Source of the DNA: Flavobacteriales bacterium
GTDB taxonomy: Bacteria; Bacteroidota; Bacteroidia; Flavobacteriales_F; PHOS-HE28
Assembly: GCA_030584065.1 (NCBI GenBank)
Contig: CP129489.1
Location: 2,337,497-2,401,496 of the forward strand
DNA: 64,000 nucleotides
Direction of reading: 5' to 3'
Shown: positions 32,885 through 42,655 of the stretch, in pieces
Numbering within the stretch: position 1 is the stretch's first letter
Layout: each line of letters begins with the position of its first letter
Notes under the pieces: generated by a model
Databases searched by the model: none
What the model was told of the DNA's origin: nothing
Seen by the model: the letters and a program-made list of their open reading frames with translations, nothing else
Made by a program: the position numbers and the translations under genes

Positions 32885-35800
32885 TTGGTTCGTAGCGCCT
32901 TCAGCGCTTTAAGCTGGCGGCTGCTGATCTCCTTCTTCCTTGTCGGAATCTGTCTATTTGGCACGAATACCTCTAACGGCCAGTTCTATGTGAACAGGGA
33001 TTGGGTGCAAGCGAATTGCCAACCCGCCGAATTGAATTGGGCGGCGAGCGTCAAGGATGGACAAGGGCACCTGGCGGTGGTGAGCAACACCACCGTAGCG
33101 CCCGGAGACGTTGATATCCTGGTCACGAAATACGGGCCTGCTGGCGATGTAATCTGGCAGCAGACATATGGAAGCCCAGGTGGCGGGCTGGATTACGGCA
33201 TTGCAGCGACCGCGACAGAAACAGGCGGATTCGTGGTCACCGGAGTTGTTAGCCTGGCGAACAGCGCGCAGGATATTGTGGTCATGATGCTCTCAGGCAA
33301 CGGTGATGTTGAATGGACTGCCCATTGGAACAGCCCGTACAACGGAGCAGACATTCCCGGCGCGATCCTGCGCACCAGTGATGGCAGCATCTACGTGGGC
33401 GGAGCAACTGCCGTGAGCCTGAGCAATAGCGACTTCCTATTGCTCAAGTACGCTCCGAACGGCACGCTACTCTGGTCGGCCACCTATGACTACAGCGGCT
33501 TCCACGATGGGGGAGTCGGATTGGCCAACGATGCCGATGGGAACCCCATCATCACCGGTGCATCGGCCAGCGACCCGTTGAATTGGGACTACGCAACGGT
33601 GAAGTACCATCGGCTCACGGGTGCCCAGATTGATGAGGCCCGGGTGAACATCCCCGGATTGGGGCTTGACCAAGTGCTCGCGTTCGACCAGGACGCGCAA
33701 GGTTCCGTCTACATCACCGGCTTCAGGGAGGTGAACGGGCAGAAGGACGCACAAACCGTGAAGATATCGAGCTCGTTCGAAGTGGACTGGGTCGTGAACT
33801 TCGACGGCGGAGGGCTTGATGATGCCGGCAAGGCCGTGAAGGGAGATGACCAAGGGAATGTCTATGTGGCCGGTTACACCCGGAAGAGCAACGGCGGCAC
33901 GGACATCATGGTGATCAAGTATGATGGCTCCGGTACGGCCCTTTGGGAGAAGCGCTATTCCGCCTTGGACCCCACCCATGCCTGCGAAGCACAACGAATG
34001 GCGGTGACCAATGACGGAGGCGTCATCGTGGTCGGAATCGCGAACAATGGCGTCAACGACAATTTCCTGACGCTCATGTTCGGCGGAGACGGAGCGCTGC
34101 AATGGGATAAGGAGTACGATGGCCTTGCAGGCGATGACCGCGCGCTCGACCTCTTGGTAGAGGGCAACCACGTCTACGTATGCGGCCCTTCCCAGACCAT
34201 CACGGGGCCGATGATGGCCACCTTGAAGTACACAGCCACGTTGAAGCCTGATGGCTGGCTATATGATACCGAAGGCAGTCCCCTTTGCGTAGCTGAAGAG
34301 GTCGTGGTGAAGTTCAATCGAAGCGTGATCAATTTGGATGCTGTTGATGACCCTCAATGGGAATTCGGAACCTTGGACAAAATCGTGTCGGACAGTCTCG
34401 CCGGTGCCATCGGGGAGAAGCTCGGCATAGGCGCTACAGCAGGACGAAGACTCCCTGTTTACAAAGTCTTCCGCTGGATGACCTCAGCGGACAGCATCAC
34501 CATCACCCGGCTCGGCGAGGAAGAACCCGTGCCCGATTTCTGGACAACCTTCCTTCTCGGCATCGGCCCTGTGCTCGATGTGCAGGTTGCTATCGACAGC
34601 TTGAGCACCATGCCCGAGGCGATCTTCTATGCATGCGCCAATACGGTGTATGAGCCGACGAACCTGCCGAACGACCCCTTGCTGTCCAGGCAATACAGCA
34701 TCGTGCCCATGGAGCCCTATCCGGATGCCAGCATCAACATGGAACCGGCATGGGGAATCAATACCGGCAACCCGGCTATCAAGGTCGGCGTGGTCGATCA
34801 CACCACGTATGGAGACCATGAGGATCTCTCCGGGGTGGTCATTGGCGGGTTCGACTGGATGAGCAACACGCCCTATGAGCCGGGCTCAGTGGGCCAAACC
34901 GAACACGGCACCGCCTGCGCAGGCATCATCGCGGCCAAACGGAATCGGAATAGCCGGAATCGCGGGCGGCGATCACGACGGCACCGTTTCGCCCGGCTGC
35001 TCGCTCGTAAGCCTAGGCACCAATTATGAGAGCACGAATGCCGCAGTGGCCATCATTCACGGTTCGGGTGCTGTGCCAGGCAACTATTACCCAGGCTACG
35101 TGCCCGGCCAATTCCCATGGTACGGCGTGCATGTGCTCAACAATAGTTACGGTTGCTACTTGAACACCATCTTCTGCTACAACCCGCTCATGCGTGATGC
35201 CGTGCAGTTCGCCTACCGGAACAAAACGGTGTTCGCTGCCGCCCGTGGCAACTCGGGAACCACGGTAGGCTTCCTGCCCGCCACGCTGGGCGGCAACAAC
35301 CTCAATGACCATGCTGTGCTCAGCGTGGGTGCCAGCGGAATCGATGGAGATTACATGTCTGGATCGACTCTTGGAGATTTATCCAGCAGCTTTAGCCAAG
35401 GCATGGACCTCATCGCACCGGGCACAGTTCGCCTGGTCACCTCCACAGCCGATGCGCCCTTCAACTTCGCGCAGTGCATACCGGCACCGACAGGCTACGA
35501 TTGCTTCCGTGGCACCTCCGCAGCTTCTCCGCATGCTGCCGGGGTTGCGGCCCTCATGCACAGTGGGCATAACACCATCAGCAATGCCTACATGAACAAT
35601 CTGGCGCCGGAGGACATCGAGCGCATCTTGGAGAAGAATGCCTATGACGTTGTTGGTGATCCCTTCAGCGGGTGGACAATCGGCTACGGTGCGTACAACG
35701 GCCATGGCCTATTGGATGCGGGAGCCGCGATGGAGCAGGTGGCCTATCCGTACTACGTGTACCACAACCAGCCTCCCGCCAGCTCCTCCTTCGTGCAGTT

Positions 35801-36437
35801 CCCGGACCAGCTGGTTTACCTGAGCGGCAATGCGGCTGGGCAGCCCAATGGGTACTACTATGCCACGCGTGTGGATGCCACGCACACCTATGTTGATGCG
35901 TTCCCGACCACTGATTTCATCATCGGCCATTGGCCGCGCGAGAGCAGCACCACAGGCTCCTTTCCGGAGAATAGCATCAGCAGCAGCTACGGCAGCACTT
36001 ACGAGGCGGTGGTCACCGACCACACGGCCCAGATCACCATGACCACCACGGGCTGGTACATCATCGCCAGCAGCTCGGGTCAGGCGGTGTCCGCCTGGTG
36101 GCCCAGCAATCCCTTCCAGGCCAAGACCGCGTATTCGCTGCACTTGCACAAACAGCTCTCCGTAGGCGAATCGGAAGCGGAGGAAGGAGCTTCCGAGGCC
36201 ACGCGCTTATGGCCTAATCCGGCCACGGATCGTGTGCAGATCGACTTCAACCACACGACTGCTTCGCCCGTGGATATCCTCGTGGTTGACGCTATGGGCC
36301 GGTTGGTGAAGCGACATCGCGTACCTGCCGGCGCAGACCGTGATGCAATCAGCCTGCATGGCTTGGCTCGCGGTGCTTATGCTGCGCGCTTCACCTGGGA
36401 CGGTGAGATCAGTAACCATTCCTTCATCATCTACTAG
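32885..36437 (+). pseudogene. Subtilisin-like (S8) serine protease with propeller repeats and T9SS domain, frameshifted
   Basis: Two overlapping frames make one gene. The first (32885-~34940, from a TTG that gives a signal peptide, LLISFFLVGICLFG) has ~400 residues of SBBP-like repeats (DILVTKYGPAGDVIWQQTYG, DIMVIKYDGSGTALWEKRYS), a ~150-residue linker and the start of the S8 domain: Asp in VGVVDHTTYGDHEDL and His in EHGTACAGIIAA. At about 34936-34946 (GCGGCCAAACGG) the frame shifts. The second frame continues NGIGIAGIAGGDHDG, then GTSAASPHAAGVAAL with the catalytic Ser, and ends in a T9SS sorting domain (RLWPNPATDRVQIDFN...). The whole length is 3553 bases, one more than a multiple of three. 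It could be a real pseudogene, an assembly error or, less likely, programmed frameshifting. If intact it would be a secreted protease. Confidence 0.82.
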
Positions 36438-36444
36438 TCCGGCC

Positions 36445-37474
36445 ATGAGAACCCGAGCGTCCCTCTACTTGCTCCTCTTGGCCGCTGCCGCGTGCCGCAA
36501 ACCTGAGCCTGTGCCACCTTGCCCAGCGAATGGCGACGCACCCGGCCCCTGTGGGTCGCATACGCCTTGCACCCCATTGCCCCAGCCTCCTTTAGGCGGC
36601 GATTGGACCTTGCAGATACAAGAGGATTTCGTGAAGCACGCAGTATTCAATCCGGCCAATGGTGACGAAATCCTGGTGCAACGTGATCCCAATGGTGGTG
36701 GGTGGGCGAATTCACAGTTCTATCGCTTGAACCTGAGCACAGGCACATTTCAACTCGTGCATGAGGGCGCATTCACATACAGTCCGGCTTGGGGTCCGAG
36801 CGGCTGGATCGCCTTCACCCAGGCCAGTGCACCCAACTGGAACATCTGGAAGGTTAAGTCCAACGGCGACAGCCTGACTCAACTCACGTTCACGGGTAAT
36901 TGCTTCAGGCCGATCTGGAACCCGGACGGAACAGAAATCGGATACAGCACGGGAAATCTGTCACAAGCACCCCTGAATTCCCTGAGCATACGGATTGCCG
37001 CTGATGGCAGCGCCATTGACACCCTCTGGGATTGCATGGCATTCATGAACTCCACTGAATGGGTGCTCCCAAACATGACCATCAACTCTGTGCGGTATTG
37101 CCTTAGGCACCTGCACTTTCGAGAGTGATTGCGAATGGCACATCGCGCACGCTTTAGAGCAGACCCTGATTGACACCAGCGGACTGATTCAAGGGAGCAC
37201 ATACATCCCAGGGATGAATGCCGTACTCTGGTCGCATAGAACGGGGCTCTACAGGACGGATTTGGCTACAGGTGCCACTCAGCGCTTGGTGGAGACCTAC
37301 AACTCGAGCTATTTCACGGATCTCGATTACTCGCTTCACACGGGCAAGCTGCTGGCCGTGCGCTGGCGTGCCAGCACCCCCGATGGCGTGATCCTGAACA
37401 TGGAGAACGATGTGCTGCTGATGAATCCCGATGGAAGTTGCCCGCAGGTGATCCAGATACCATGGCCGCAGTAA
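36445..37474 (+). pseudogene. TolB/WD40-like lipoprotein, frameshifted copy
   Basis: Starts MRTRASLYLLLLAAAAC, a lipoprotein signal. The first part (GGDWTLQIQEDFVKHAVFNP, SGWIAFTQASAPNWNIWKVK, SNGDSLTQLTFTGNCFRPIW) closely matches the intact paralogue at 37486-38511. At about 37090-37097 the frame changes: the original frame stops at 37128, while the next frame carries on IALGTCTFESDCEWHIAHAL and MNAVLWSHRTGLYRTDLATG to a stop at 37474, homologous to the paralogue's C-terminal half. Total length 1030 is one base over a multiple of three. The repeats suggest a six-bladed propeller on the cell envelope. Confidence 0.85.
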
Positions 37475-37485
37475 GCCCTTGACCC

Positions 37486-38511
37486 ATGCGTTCATCCTGC
37501 CTGTGCATCGGCCTGCTAGCCGCGCTAGCGGCCTGCCGCAAGCCTGAGTCTGTGTGTCCCGAACCGCCAAGCGCAGGCGCTGGGTGGCCGTGTGGCACGC
37601 ATGCCGATTGCATCCCTCTCCCAGACCCACCGCTGGGCGGTGATTGGAACTGGCAGGTCGAGGAGAATTTCGTTGGCCACGCGGTTTTTAATCCGAATAG
37701 TGGCAACGAAATCTTGATTGAGCGCGTAGCGTATGGAAGCAACTGGACGAATTCGCAACTCTACAGCTATAACCTCAGCAGTGAAGTGCTTCAGTTGGTT
37801 TTCCAAGGCCCCCTGAGCGGCTCCAAATCTTCCTGGGGAACAAGCGGCTGGATCGCCTTCACCCAGGCCAGTGCCCCCAATTGGAACATCTGGAAGGTGA
37901 AGGCCAATGGCGATAGCCTCACGCAGCTCACCTTCAATGGCAATAGCTTCAGACCGCTGTGGAGTCCCGATGGCACACAGATCGGCTACGAGACCGGTGC
38001 GCTCGGTCCGCCGCAATACAACATGCAGAACATCAGGATGACCAGCTCTGGCACGCCAATCGACACACTGTGGAACACAGGGGCTTTCGCCGGCCAAGCG
38101 GTCTGGGCGTTGCCTAACAGAACATTCAATGTGTTCGCTTGGGTGTACTCATGCCATTGGGAGGGCAATCCCAGCACGGACCTGATCTACCAGCTTCCTG
38201 ACTCGATCATGCAGAATGGCCTGCCTAAAGGTGCAGCTTACCTACCAGGCTCGCATAGCATGATCTGGTCTCATCTAACTGGGTTGTACAGAACCGACTT
38301 GACCAGTGGCGCTACCGAGCGGCTCTTGGCCACCTGCAACTCCAGCTATTTCATGGATCTCGATTACTCGCCGCATACGGGCAAGCTGCTGGCGGTGCGC
38401 CGGCGGGAGAGCACTCCCGATGGCGTTATCCTGAACATAGAGAACGATGTGATGCTGATGAACCCCGATGGCAGTTGCCCGCAGGTGATCCAGATACCAT
38501 GGCCGGGGTGA
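37486..38511 (+). CDS. TolB/WD40-like propeller lipoprotein
   Basis: A 341-residue lipoprotein: MRSSCLCIGLLAALAAC signal, then RKPESVCPEPPSAGAGWPCG and repeated propeller blades (NPNSGNEILIERVAYGSNWT, SGWIAFTQASAPNWNIWKVK, ANGDSLTQLTFNGNSFRPLW SPDG, NSSYFMDLDYSPHTGKLLAV). The S-PDG-T-I-Y pattern is that of TolB/PD40 blades. It is an intact paralogue of the frameshifted gene just upstream, 11 bp away. Role unknown; adjacency to a secreted protease in the same insertion suggests a functional group, perhaps substrate binding or inhibition, but this is inference. Confidence 0.8.
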   Translation: MRSSCLCIGLLAALAACRKPESVCPEPPSAGAGWPCGTHADCIPLPDPPLGGDWNWQVEENFVGHAVFNPNSGNEILIERVAYGSNWTNSQLYSYNLSSEVLQLVFQGPLSGSKSSWGTSGWIAFTQASAPNWNIWKVKANGDSLTQLTFNGNSFRPLWSPDGTQIGYETGALGPPQYNMQNIRMTSSGTPIDTLWNTGAFAGQAVWALPNRTFNVFAWVYSCHWEGNPSTDLIYQLPDSIMQNGLPKGAAYLPGSHSMIWSHLTGLYRTDLTSGATERLLATCNSSYFMDLDYSPHTGKLLAVRRRESTPDGVILNIENDVMLMNPDGSCPQVIQIPWPG

Positions 38512-38578
38512 GGCCTTGATGCACAAAGACGCGCAATTGGTGCGTTCAGCCCCGCTTGAGTCGGGAGTCCACCCTCAT

Positions 38579-38649
38579 CTGCCGAAGGAGCGCCGCTGAG
38601 GTGCCGCCTATCTTGCCGCCATGGAGGAGCGCGGCCCTTGGAAGACCCT
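38579..38649. repeat. Right 71-bp direct repeat flanking the insertion
   Basis: Second copy of 32563-32633 (offset 6016 bp, one mismatch). Here the last 21 bases of the tonB-like gene appear without the rest of that gene, and the NUDIX gene continues intact. Confidence 0.95.
38609..38616 (+). promoter_or_regulatory. Candidate -7 element of NUDIX gene
   Basis: TATCTTGC, close to TAnnTTTG, 4 nt upstream of the ATG at 38621. The single mismatch between the two 71-bp repeats falls in this element (TATCATGC in the left copy). Confidence 0.4.
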
Positions 38650-39187
38650 GAGCATCGAGGAGCGGTACAGCACGGCCTGGATCAGCGTGAGCCATCACGA
38701 GGTCATCGACCCCAGCGGCCGGGAGGGCATCTACGGGGTGGTCCACTTCAAGAACCTGGCGGTGGGCATCATCCCGCTCGATGCCGAGGGCAACACCTGG
38801 CTCGTGGGGCAGCACCGCTACCCCATCGACGCGTACAGCTGGGAGATCATCGAGGGCGGCGGCTCGCGCCAACGGCCTCCGCTGGAGAGCGCCCAGCGCG
38901 AATTGCGCGAGGAGGCGGGGATCGTGGCCGAGCAATGGACCGAGGTGCTGCAGATGGACCTGAGCAACAGCGCCAGCGATGAGGTGGCCATCATCTACGT
39001 GGCGCAGGGGCTCACCTTCCACGAGCCGGAGCCCGACCACAATGAGCAGCTGGAGCTGCGCAAGGTGCCCTTCGCCGAAGTGGTGGGCATGGTGATGCGC
39101 GGCGAGCTCCGCGACAGCCTCACCGTGGCGGGCGTGCTCAAGGTGGACCGCTTGCTGCGCGATGGCGCATTATCGCTCCGGGCTTGA
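38621..39187 (+). CDS. NUDIX hydrolase, ADP-ribose pyrophosphatase-like
   Basis: A 188-residue protein. The NUDIX box at 79-101 reads GGGSRQRPPLESAQRELREE, AGI: the metal-binding R93-E94-x-x-E97-E98 core is intact, but the first Glu of the consensus (G-x5-E) is Arg85. The N-terminal IYGVVHFKNLAVGIIPLDAE and WLVGQHRYPIDAYSWEIIEG are typical of ADP-ribose/nucleoside-diphosphate-sugar pyrophosphatases. Cytoplasmic. Its first bases, with their upstream spacer and the end of the tonB-like gene, are duplicated at 32563-32633, marking the right border of the insertion. Confidence 0.9.
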   Translation: MEERGPWKTLSIEERYSTAWISVSHHEVIDPSGREGIYGVVHFKNLAVGIIPLDAEGNTWLVGQHRYPIDAYSWEIIEGGGSRQRPPLESAQRELREEAGIVAEQWTEVLQMDLSNSASDEVAIIYVAQGLTFHEPEPDHNEQLELRKVPFAEVVGMVMRGELRDSLTVAGVLKVDRLLRDGALSLRA

Positions 39188-39221
39188 CCGGGAGTCGCGA
39201 AGGCCTCAGCCCCGGATCCCT

Positions 39222-40127
39222 TCAGAAGTGGAGCCAATGCCCCTTCCACTCCCCGTTGCTGCGGTATTCCAGCGCGGGCGCCGGCACCTTGATGCTGTTG
39301 GCCAGGAAGAGGAGCGTGCGCACCACGCGGCTCTTCGTCTTGATCCGCGTCAGGTCCACGTCGGGCGAGAGGTAGAACTGCCGGAACACAGCCGGGCCAC
39401 CGACCTGCTCCAGCGGGTACGCGCTGATCATGCCCTCGGCGCCATAGCCCACGGCGATGTTGAGCCACTTCGGCAGGCGCGTGCTGCCGCTCAGGCCAGC
39501 CAGGTTGCCGCTGAGCCAGAGCGTGACGCCGTTGTAGTCCTTCAGCAGGCGATCGGCGAACCCTTCACCCAGCAGGTCGGGGCGCTGCGCTGCGTACGGC
39601 GTATGGCGGAGCGAGATCTTCAGCGCCATGCGCTGCTCGCCCCAAGCGGCATCCTGCGCGATGAAGAGCCCCGCGCCCGCGGCATTGGCGGCCATGTCGC
39701 TCCAAGAGAAGCCCCAGCCGGCCGAGGTCCCATCGAGGATCTCGATGCCGGTCATGAAGGCGAGGCCCACCGAGCCGCCGACCCACCGAGCCGAGCGGTC
39801 ATTCGACCCGCAGTGCTTCATGGCCGCATGGCCCCAGGCCCCGAGCATGTAGCCGCTCAGCAGGTGGCCCGTCTTGTCCATCAGCAGCCACTCGTCCGAA
39901 TCATCGAAGGTGCGCAAGGGGCCCCTGTCGTATTGCGCATACCAAGCCTGGTCGAGCCCGATGTAGGCCACCGTGGCCGCCACGCCCGCACCGGCGGAGA
40001 TGAAGGCGATGCAGCGCTTGCAGGGCCGTTCGCACGCCACCGATGTGTCCGGCTCCTGGGCCGATGCGTTCCCGGACAGGAGCAACAGGCAAGTGCTCGC
40101 GCGGAACACGTGCTTCAGGAGCCGCAT
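39222..40127 (-). CDS. DUF2279 protein (periplasmic/outer-membrane)
   Basis: A 301-residue protein from the ATG at 40127 with a signal peptide (MRLLKHVFRASTCLLLLSGN ASAQ). The conserved block AYIGLDQAWYAQYDRGPLRT, FDDSDEWLLMDKTGHLLSGY, TSAGWGFSWSDMAANAAGAG is DUF2279, a predicted envelope protein family with short hydrophobic stretches; no function is known to me. The -7-like element at 40131-40138 leaves only 3 nt before the start. The gene is the last of the minus-strand run that begins with the phosphohexomutase. Confidence 0.82.
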   Translation of the reverse strand: MRLLKHVFRASTCLLLLSGNASAQEPDTSVACERPCKRCIAFISAGAGVAATVAYIGLDQAWYAQYDRGPLRTFDDSDEWLLMDKTGHLLSGYMLGAWGHAAMKHCGSNDRSARWVGGSVGLAFMTGIEILDGTSAGWGFSWSDMAANAAGAGLFIAQDAAWGEQRMALKISLRHTPYAAQRPDLLGEGFADRLLKDYNGVTLWLSGNLAGLSGSTRLPKWLNIAVGYGAEGMISAYPLEQVGGPAVFRQFYLSPDVDLTRIKTKSRVVRTLLFLANSIKVPAPALEYRSNGEWKGHWLHF

Positions 40128-40130
40128 GGC

Positions 40131-40138
40131 GCAAGGTA
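40131..40138 (-). promoter_or_regulatory. Candidate -7 element of DUF2279 gene
   Basis: TACCTTGC on the minus strand, 3 nt upstream of the ATG at 40127; one base from TAnnTTTG. Confidence 0.4.
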
Positions 40139-40153
40139 TCGGCGCGGCGCGCT

Positions 40154-41560
40154 TCAGGCGCCGATGGCCTGCTTGCACGCGGCCAGGATCGCCTGCGCGC
40201 CGGCCATGGTGCCCGACTCCGCGTAGCAGCGCAGCACGGGCTCGGTGCCGCTGGCGCGGATCATGAGCCATTGCTCGTCGTCGAAGTGGTACTTGTAGCC
40301 GTCGATGGTCTCCAGGCGGCGCACCTCCAGGTCGCCGAAGCGCGTGTAGGCGTTGGCGGCGCAGTTCTTCAGCACCTGCTGCTTCAGCGCCTCGCTGATG
40401 TGCAGGTCGTTGCGGTCATAGGCGAAGGGCCCCACGATGGCGTACACCTCCTGGATCAGCTCATCGAGCGTCTTGCCGCTCTTGGCCATGAATTCCCAGA
40501 TGGTGAGCCCCATCCAGATGCCGTCGCGCTCGGGGATGTGCCCCTTGATGGCGATGCCGCCGCTCTCCTCGCCGCCCAGCAGCACATCCTCGGTGATCAT
40601 CAGACCGCTGATCCACTTGAAGCCGATCTTGGTGACGCTGTACTCCAGCCCGTAGTGCTCGCAGAGCTTCTTCACCTTGGGCGTGGTGCTCACGGCCACC
40701 ACCACCTTGCCGGTGAACTTCTTGTACTTCACCAGGTAGTGGATGAGCAGGAGGATGATGTGGTGCGAGTCGATGAACTCGCCGCGGCCGTTGTACAGGC
40801 CGATGCGGTCGGCATCGCCGTCTGTGGCCAGGCCGCAATCGATGCCGCCCTGCTTGATCAGCGCGCTGAACTCCTGCAGGTTCTTGTGGATGGGCTCCGG
40901 CGCCTGGCCCATGAAGGACGGGTTGTAATCGCAGTGAAGGAGCGCGGCATCGGGCAGCAGGCGGCGCACCACGTTCTGGCCGGCGCCGTACATGGCATCG
41001 TAGCCCCAGCGCATGCCGCATTCGCGGATGGCCTTCATGTCGAAGCTCTTCTCCACATGCTCCACGTACATGTCCTCGAGGGCGATGTGCTTCAGCAGGC
41101 CGTCCTTGCGCGCCTGGGCCAGGTCGATGGCATCCAGGTCCACGCCATGCGCATCGGGGATCATGTCCTCCACTTGCTGCACCTCCTCGGGGATGAGCGG
41201 ACCGCCGTGGATGCCCTTCAGCTTGTAGCCGTTGTAGCTGGGCGGGTTGTGGCTGGCGGTAAGGATCACGCCCATGCCCGCCTGCACGCGCTGGGCGCCC
41301 AGGCTCACCATGGGAGTGCTGACGAAGCCCTGGGCGAGGTGCACCTCGATGCCGCGGCTCACGAACACCTTGGCGCAAGTCTGGGCGAAGAGCTCGCCGG
41401 CGAACCGGCAGTCGTGGCCCAGCACGATGCGGGTGTTGCCGGGGTGGTTGCGGACCACCCACTCCGCCACGGCCACGCTCACGCGCGCCACATTGTCCAC
41501 GGTGAATTCCTGCGCAATGATGGCGCGCCAGCCGTCGGTTCCGAACTTGATCTTGGTCAT
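40154..41560 (-). CDS. Phosphoglucomutase/phosphomannomutase (alpha-D-phosphohexomutase)
   Basis: A 468-residue cytoplasmic enzyme. Active-site serine loop TASHNP (Ser103), metal-binding DGDADR (247-252), sugar-binding GGEESGG and phosphate-binding RASGTEP occur in the family order. It interconverts hexose 1- and 6-phosphates, supplying sugar nucleotides; the nearby polysaccharide cluster is the likely consumer. Substrate choice (glucose, mannose or glucosamine) is not decided by these motifs. It has an exact-type -7 element at 41600-41607 and is probably transcribed separately from mltG. Confidence 0.93.
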   Translation of the reverse strand: MTKIKFGTDGWRAIIAQEFTVDNVARVSVAVAEWVVRNHPGNTRIVLGHDCRFAGELFAQTCAKVFVSRGIEVHLAQGFVSTPMVSLGAQRVQAGMGVILTASHNPPSYNGYKLKGIHGGPLIPEEVQQVEDMIPDAHGVDLDAIDLAQARKDGLLKHIALEDMYVEHVEKSFDMKAIRECGMRWGYDAMYGAGQNVVRRLLPDAALLHCDYNPSFMGQAPEPIHKNLQEFSALIKQGGIDCGLATDGDADRIGLYNGRGEFIDSHHIILLLIHYLVKYKKFTGKVVVAVSTTPKVKKLCEHYGLEYSVTKIGFKWISGLMITEDVLLGGEESGGIAIKGHIPERDGIWMGLTIWEFMAKSGKTLDELIQEVYAIVGPFAYDRNDLHISEALKQQVLKNCAANAYTRFGDLEVRRLETIDGYKYHFDDEQWLMIRASGTEPVLRCYAESGTMAGAQAILAACKQAIGA

Positions 41561-41599
41561 CGATGGTGAATTGTCGCTGCGGCCCTTCCGGAGCGGCCG

Positions 41600-41607
41600 C
41601 GAAAATA
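41600..41607 (-). promoter_or_regulatory. -7 promoter element of phosphohexomutase
   Basis: TATTTTCG on the minus strand, 39 nt upstream of the ATG at 41560. Confidence 0.5.
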
Positions 41608-41626
41608 GGTTTCCCGTGCAGCCCTG

Positions 41627-42652
41627 TCAGCGGTAGATCCGGCGCTCGTTCAGCGCCTTCTGGTAGCGGCGGGCGTTCACCAGGTGCTGCTCGTAGGTGC
41701 GCGCGAAATCGGTGTAGCCGCTCAGGTCGGCCCGCGCGCAGAAATACAGGTAGTCATGGCGGGGAGCGGTCAGCACCGACTCGATGAAGCGCGGCTCGGG
41801 CATGTTGATGGGGCCGGGCGGGAGCCCTGGGTTCTGATAGGTATTGTACGGCGAATCCACCAGCTTGTCTCGGTTCAGCACGCGGTTCACGCTGTCCAGC
41901 CCGAGGGCGAACTTGAGCGTGGGGTCGGCTTGGAGCGGCATGCCGATGCGCAAGCGGTTGAGGTAGACCCCTGCAATGGTGGGGGCATCGATCATGCGCA
42001 CGGTCTCGGCCTGCACGATGGAGGCCAGGGTGGAGACCTCCGCCGGCGTAAGCCCGAGGGCTTCTGCCTTCGCCCGCCGCTCCGCGTTCCAGAAGGCATC
42101 GTACTCCTGGCGCATCCGGGCGATGAACCGCTCGGGGGTGGTGGTCCACCACAGCTCATAGGTGTTGGGCAGAAACAGGCCGATCATGGTCGCCTCATCA
42201 AGTCCGGCCGCGCGCTGCTGCTCCGGGTCGAGGAAGGCGCGGAGAAAGGCGATGGAATCGGGCTCCAGTGCATGGTCCAGCCGCCCGGCCAGCTCCTGCA
42301 GGTGGTCCACGTTGCTGAACGTGACCCGCACGGGCTCCTGCTCCCCCGCATGCAGCATGCGGGCCAGGGCGCGGGCGCTCATGCCCCGCCGGATGCGGTA
42401 CCGGCCCGGTTTGATCCGGCCGCGCTCAGCCAGCCGGCGGAACACCTGTTCATTCCCCACGGCTCCGATGCGGCGCAGGCTGTCCATGGCGGCATCGAGG
42501 CCGGCTCCCGTGGGGATGAGCACCACGCGGCTCTCCTCCGCGAAGCGCGTGGCAGGCCCCATCACCCCGCGCCAAACGGCGAATGCAGCAATGCCGGCTG
42601 CGGCCGCCACAATGGCACCCGCGATGATCCACTTGCTTCTATGCCCCGCCAT
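41627..42652 (-). CDS. mltG: Endolytic murein transglycosylase
   Basis: A 341-residue inner-membrane protein: one N-terminal membrane segment (WIIAGAIVAAAAGIAAFAVW), a LysM-like region, then the YceG/MltG catalytic domain with LFLPNTYELWW, LASIVQAETVRM (catalytic Glu216) and VYLNRLRIGMPLQADPT, SPYNTYQNPGLPPGPI. MltG cuts nascent glycan strands and sets their length. It follows dapF after a 3-bp gap, linking meso-DAP synthesis to peptidoglycan processing in one transcript. Confidence 0.93.
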   Translation of the reverse strand: MAGHRSKWIIAGAIVAAAAGIAAFAVWRGVMGPATRFAEESRVVLIPTGAGLDAAMDSLRRIGAVGNEQVFRRLAERGRIKPGRYRIRRGMSARALARMLHAGEQEPVRVTFSNVDHLQELAGRLDHALEPDSIAFLRAFLDPEQQRAAGLDEATMIGLFLPNTYELWWTTTPERFIARMRQEYDAFWNAERRAKAEALGLTPAEVSTLASIVQAETVRMIDAPTIAGVYLNRLRIGMPLQADPTLKFALGLDSVNRVLNRDKLVDSPYNTYQNPGLPPGPINMPEPRFIESVLTAPRHDYLYFCARADLSGYTDFARTYEQHLVNARRYQKALNERRIYR

Positions 42653-42655
42653 GCC

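Noticed and set aside
31792..32964. Extension of the Smr gene's frame upstream through the octamer array
   Set aside because: Homology and the -7 element support the start at 31791; the extension translates the array and the tonB-like gene antisense.
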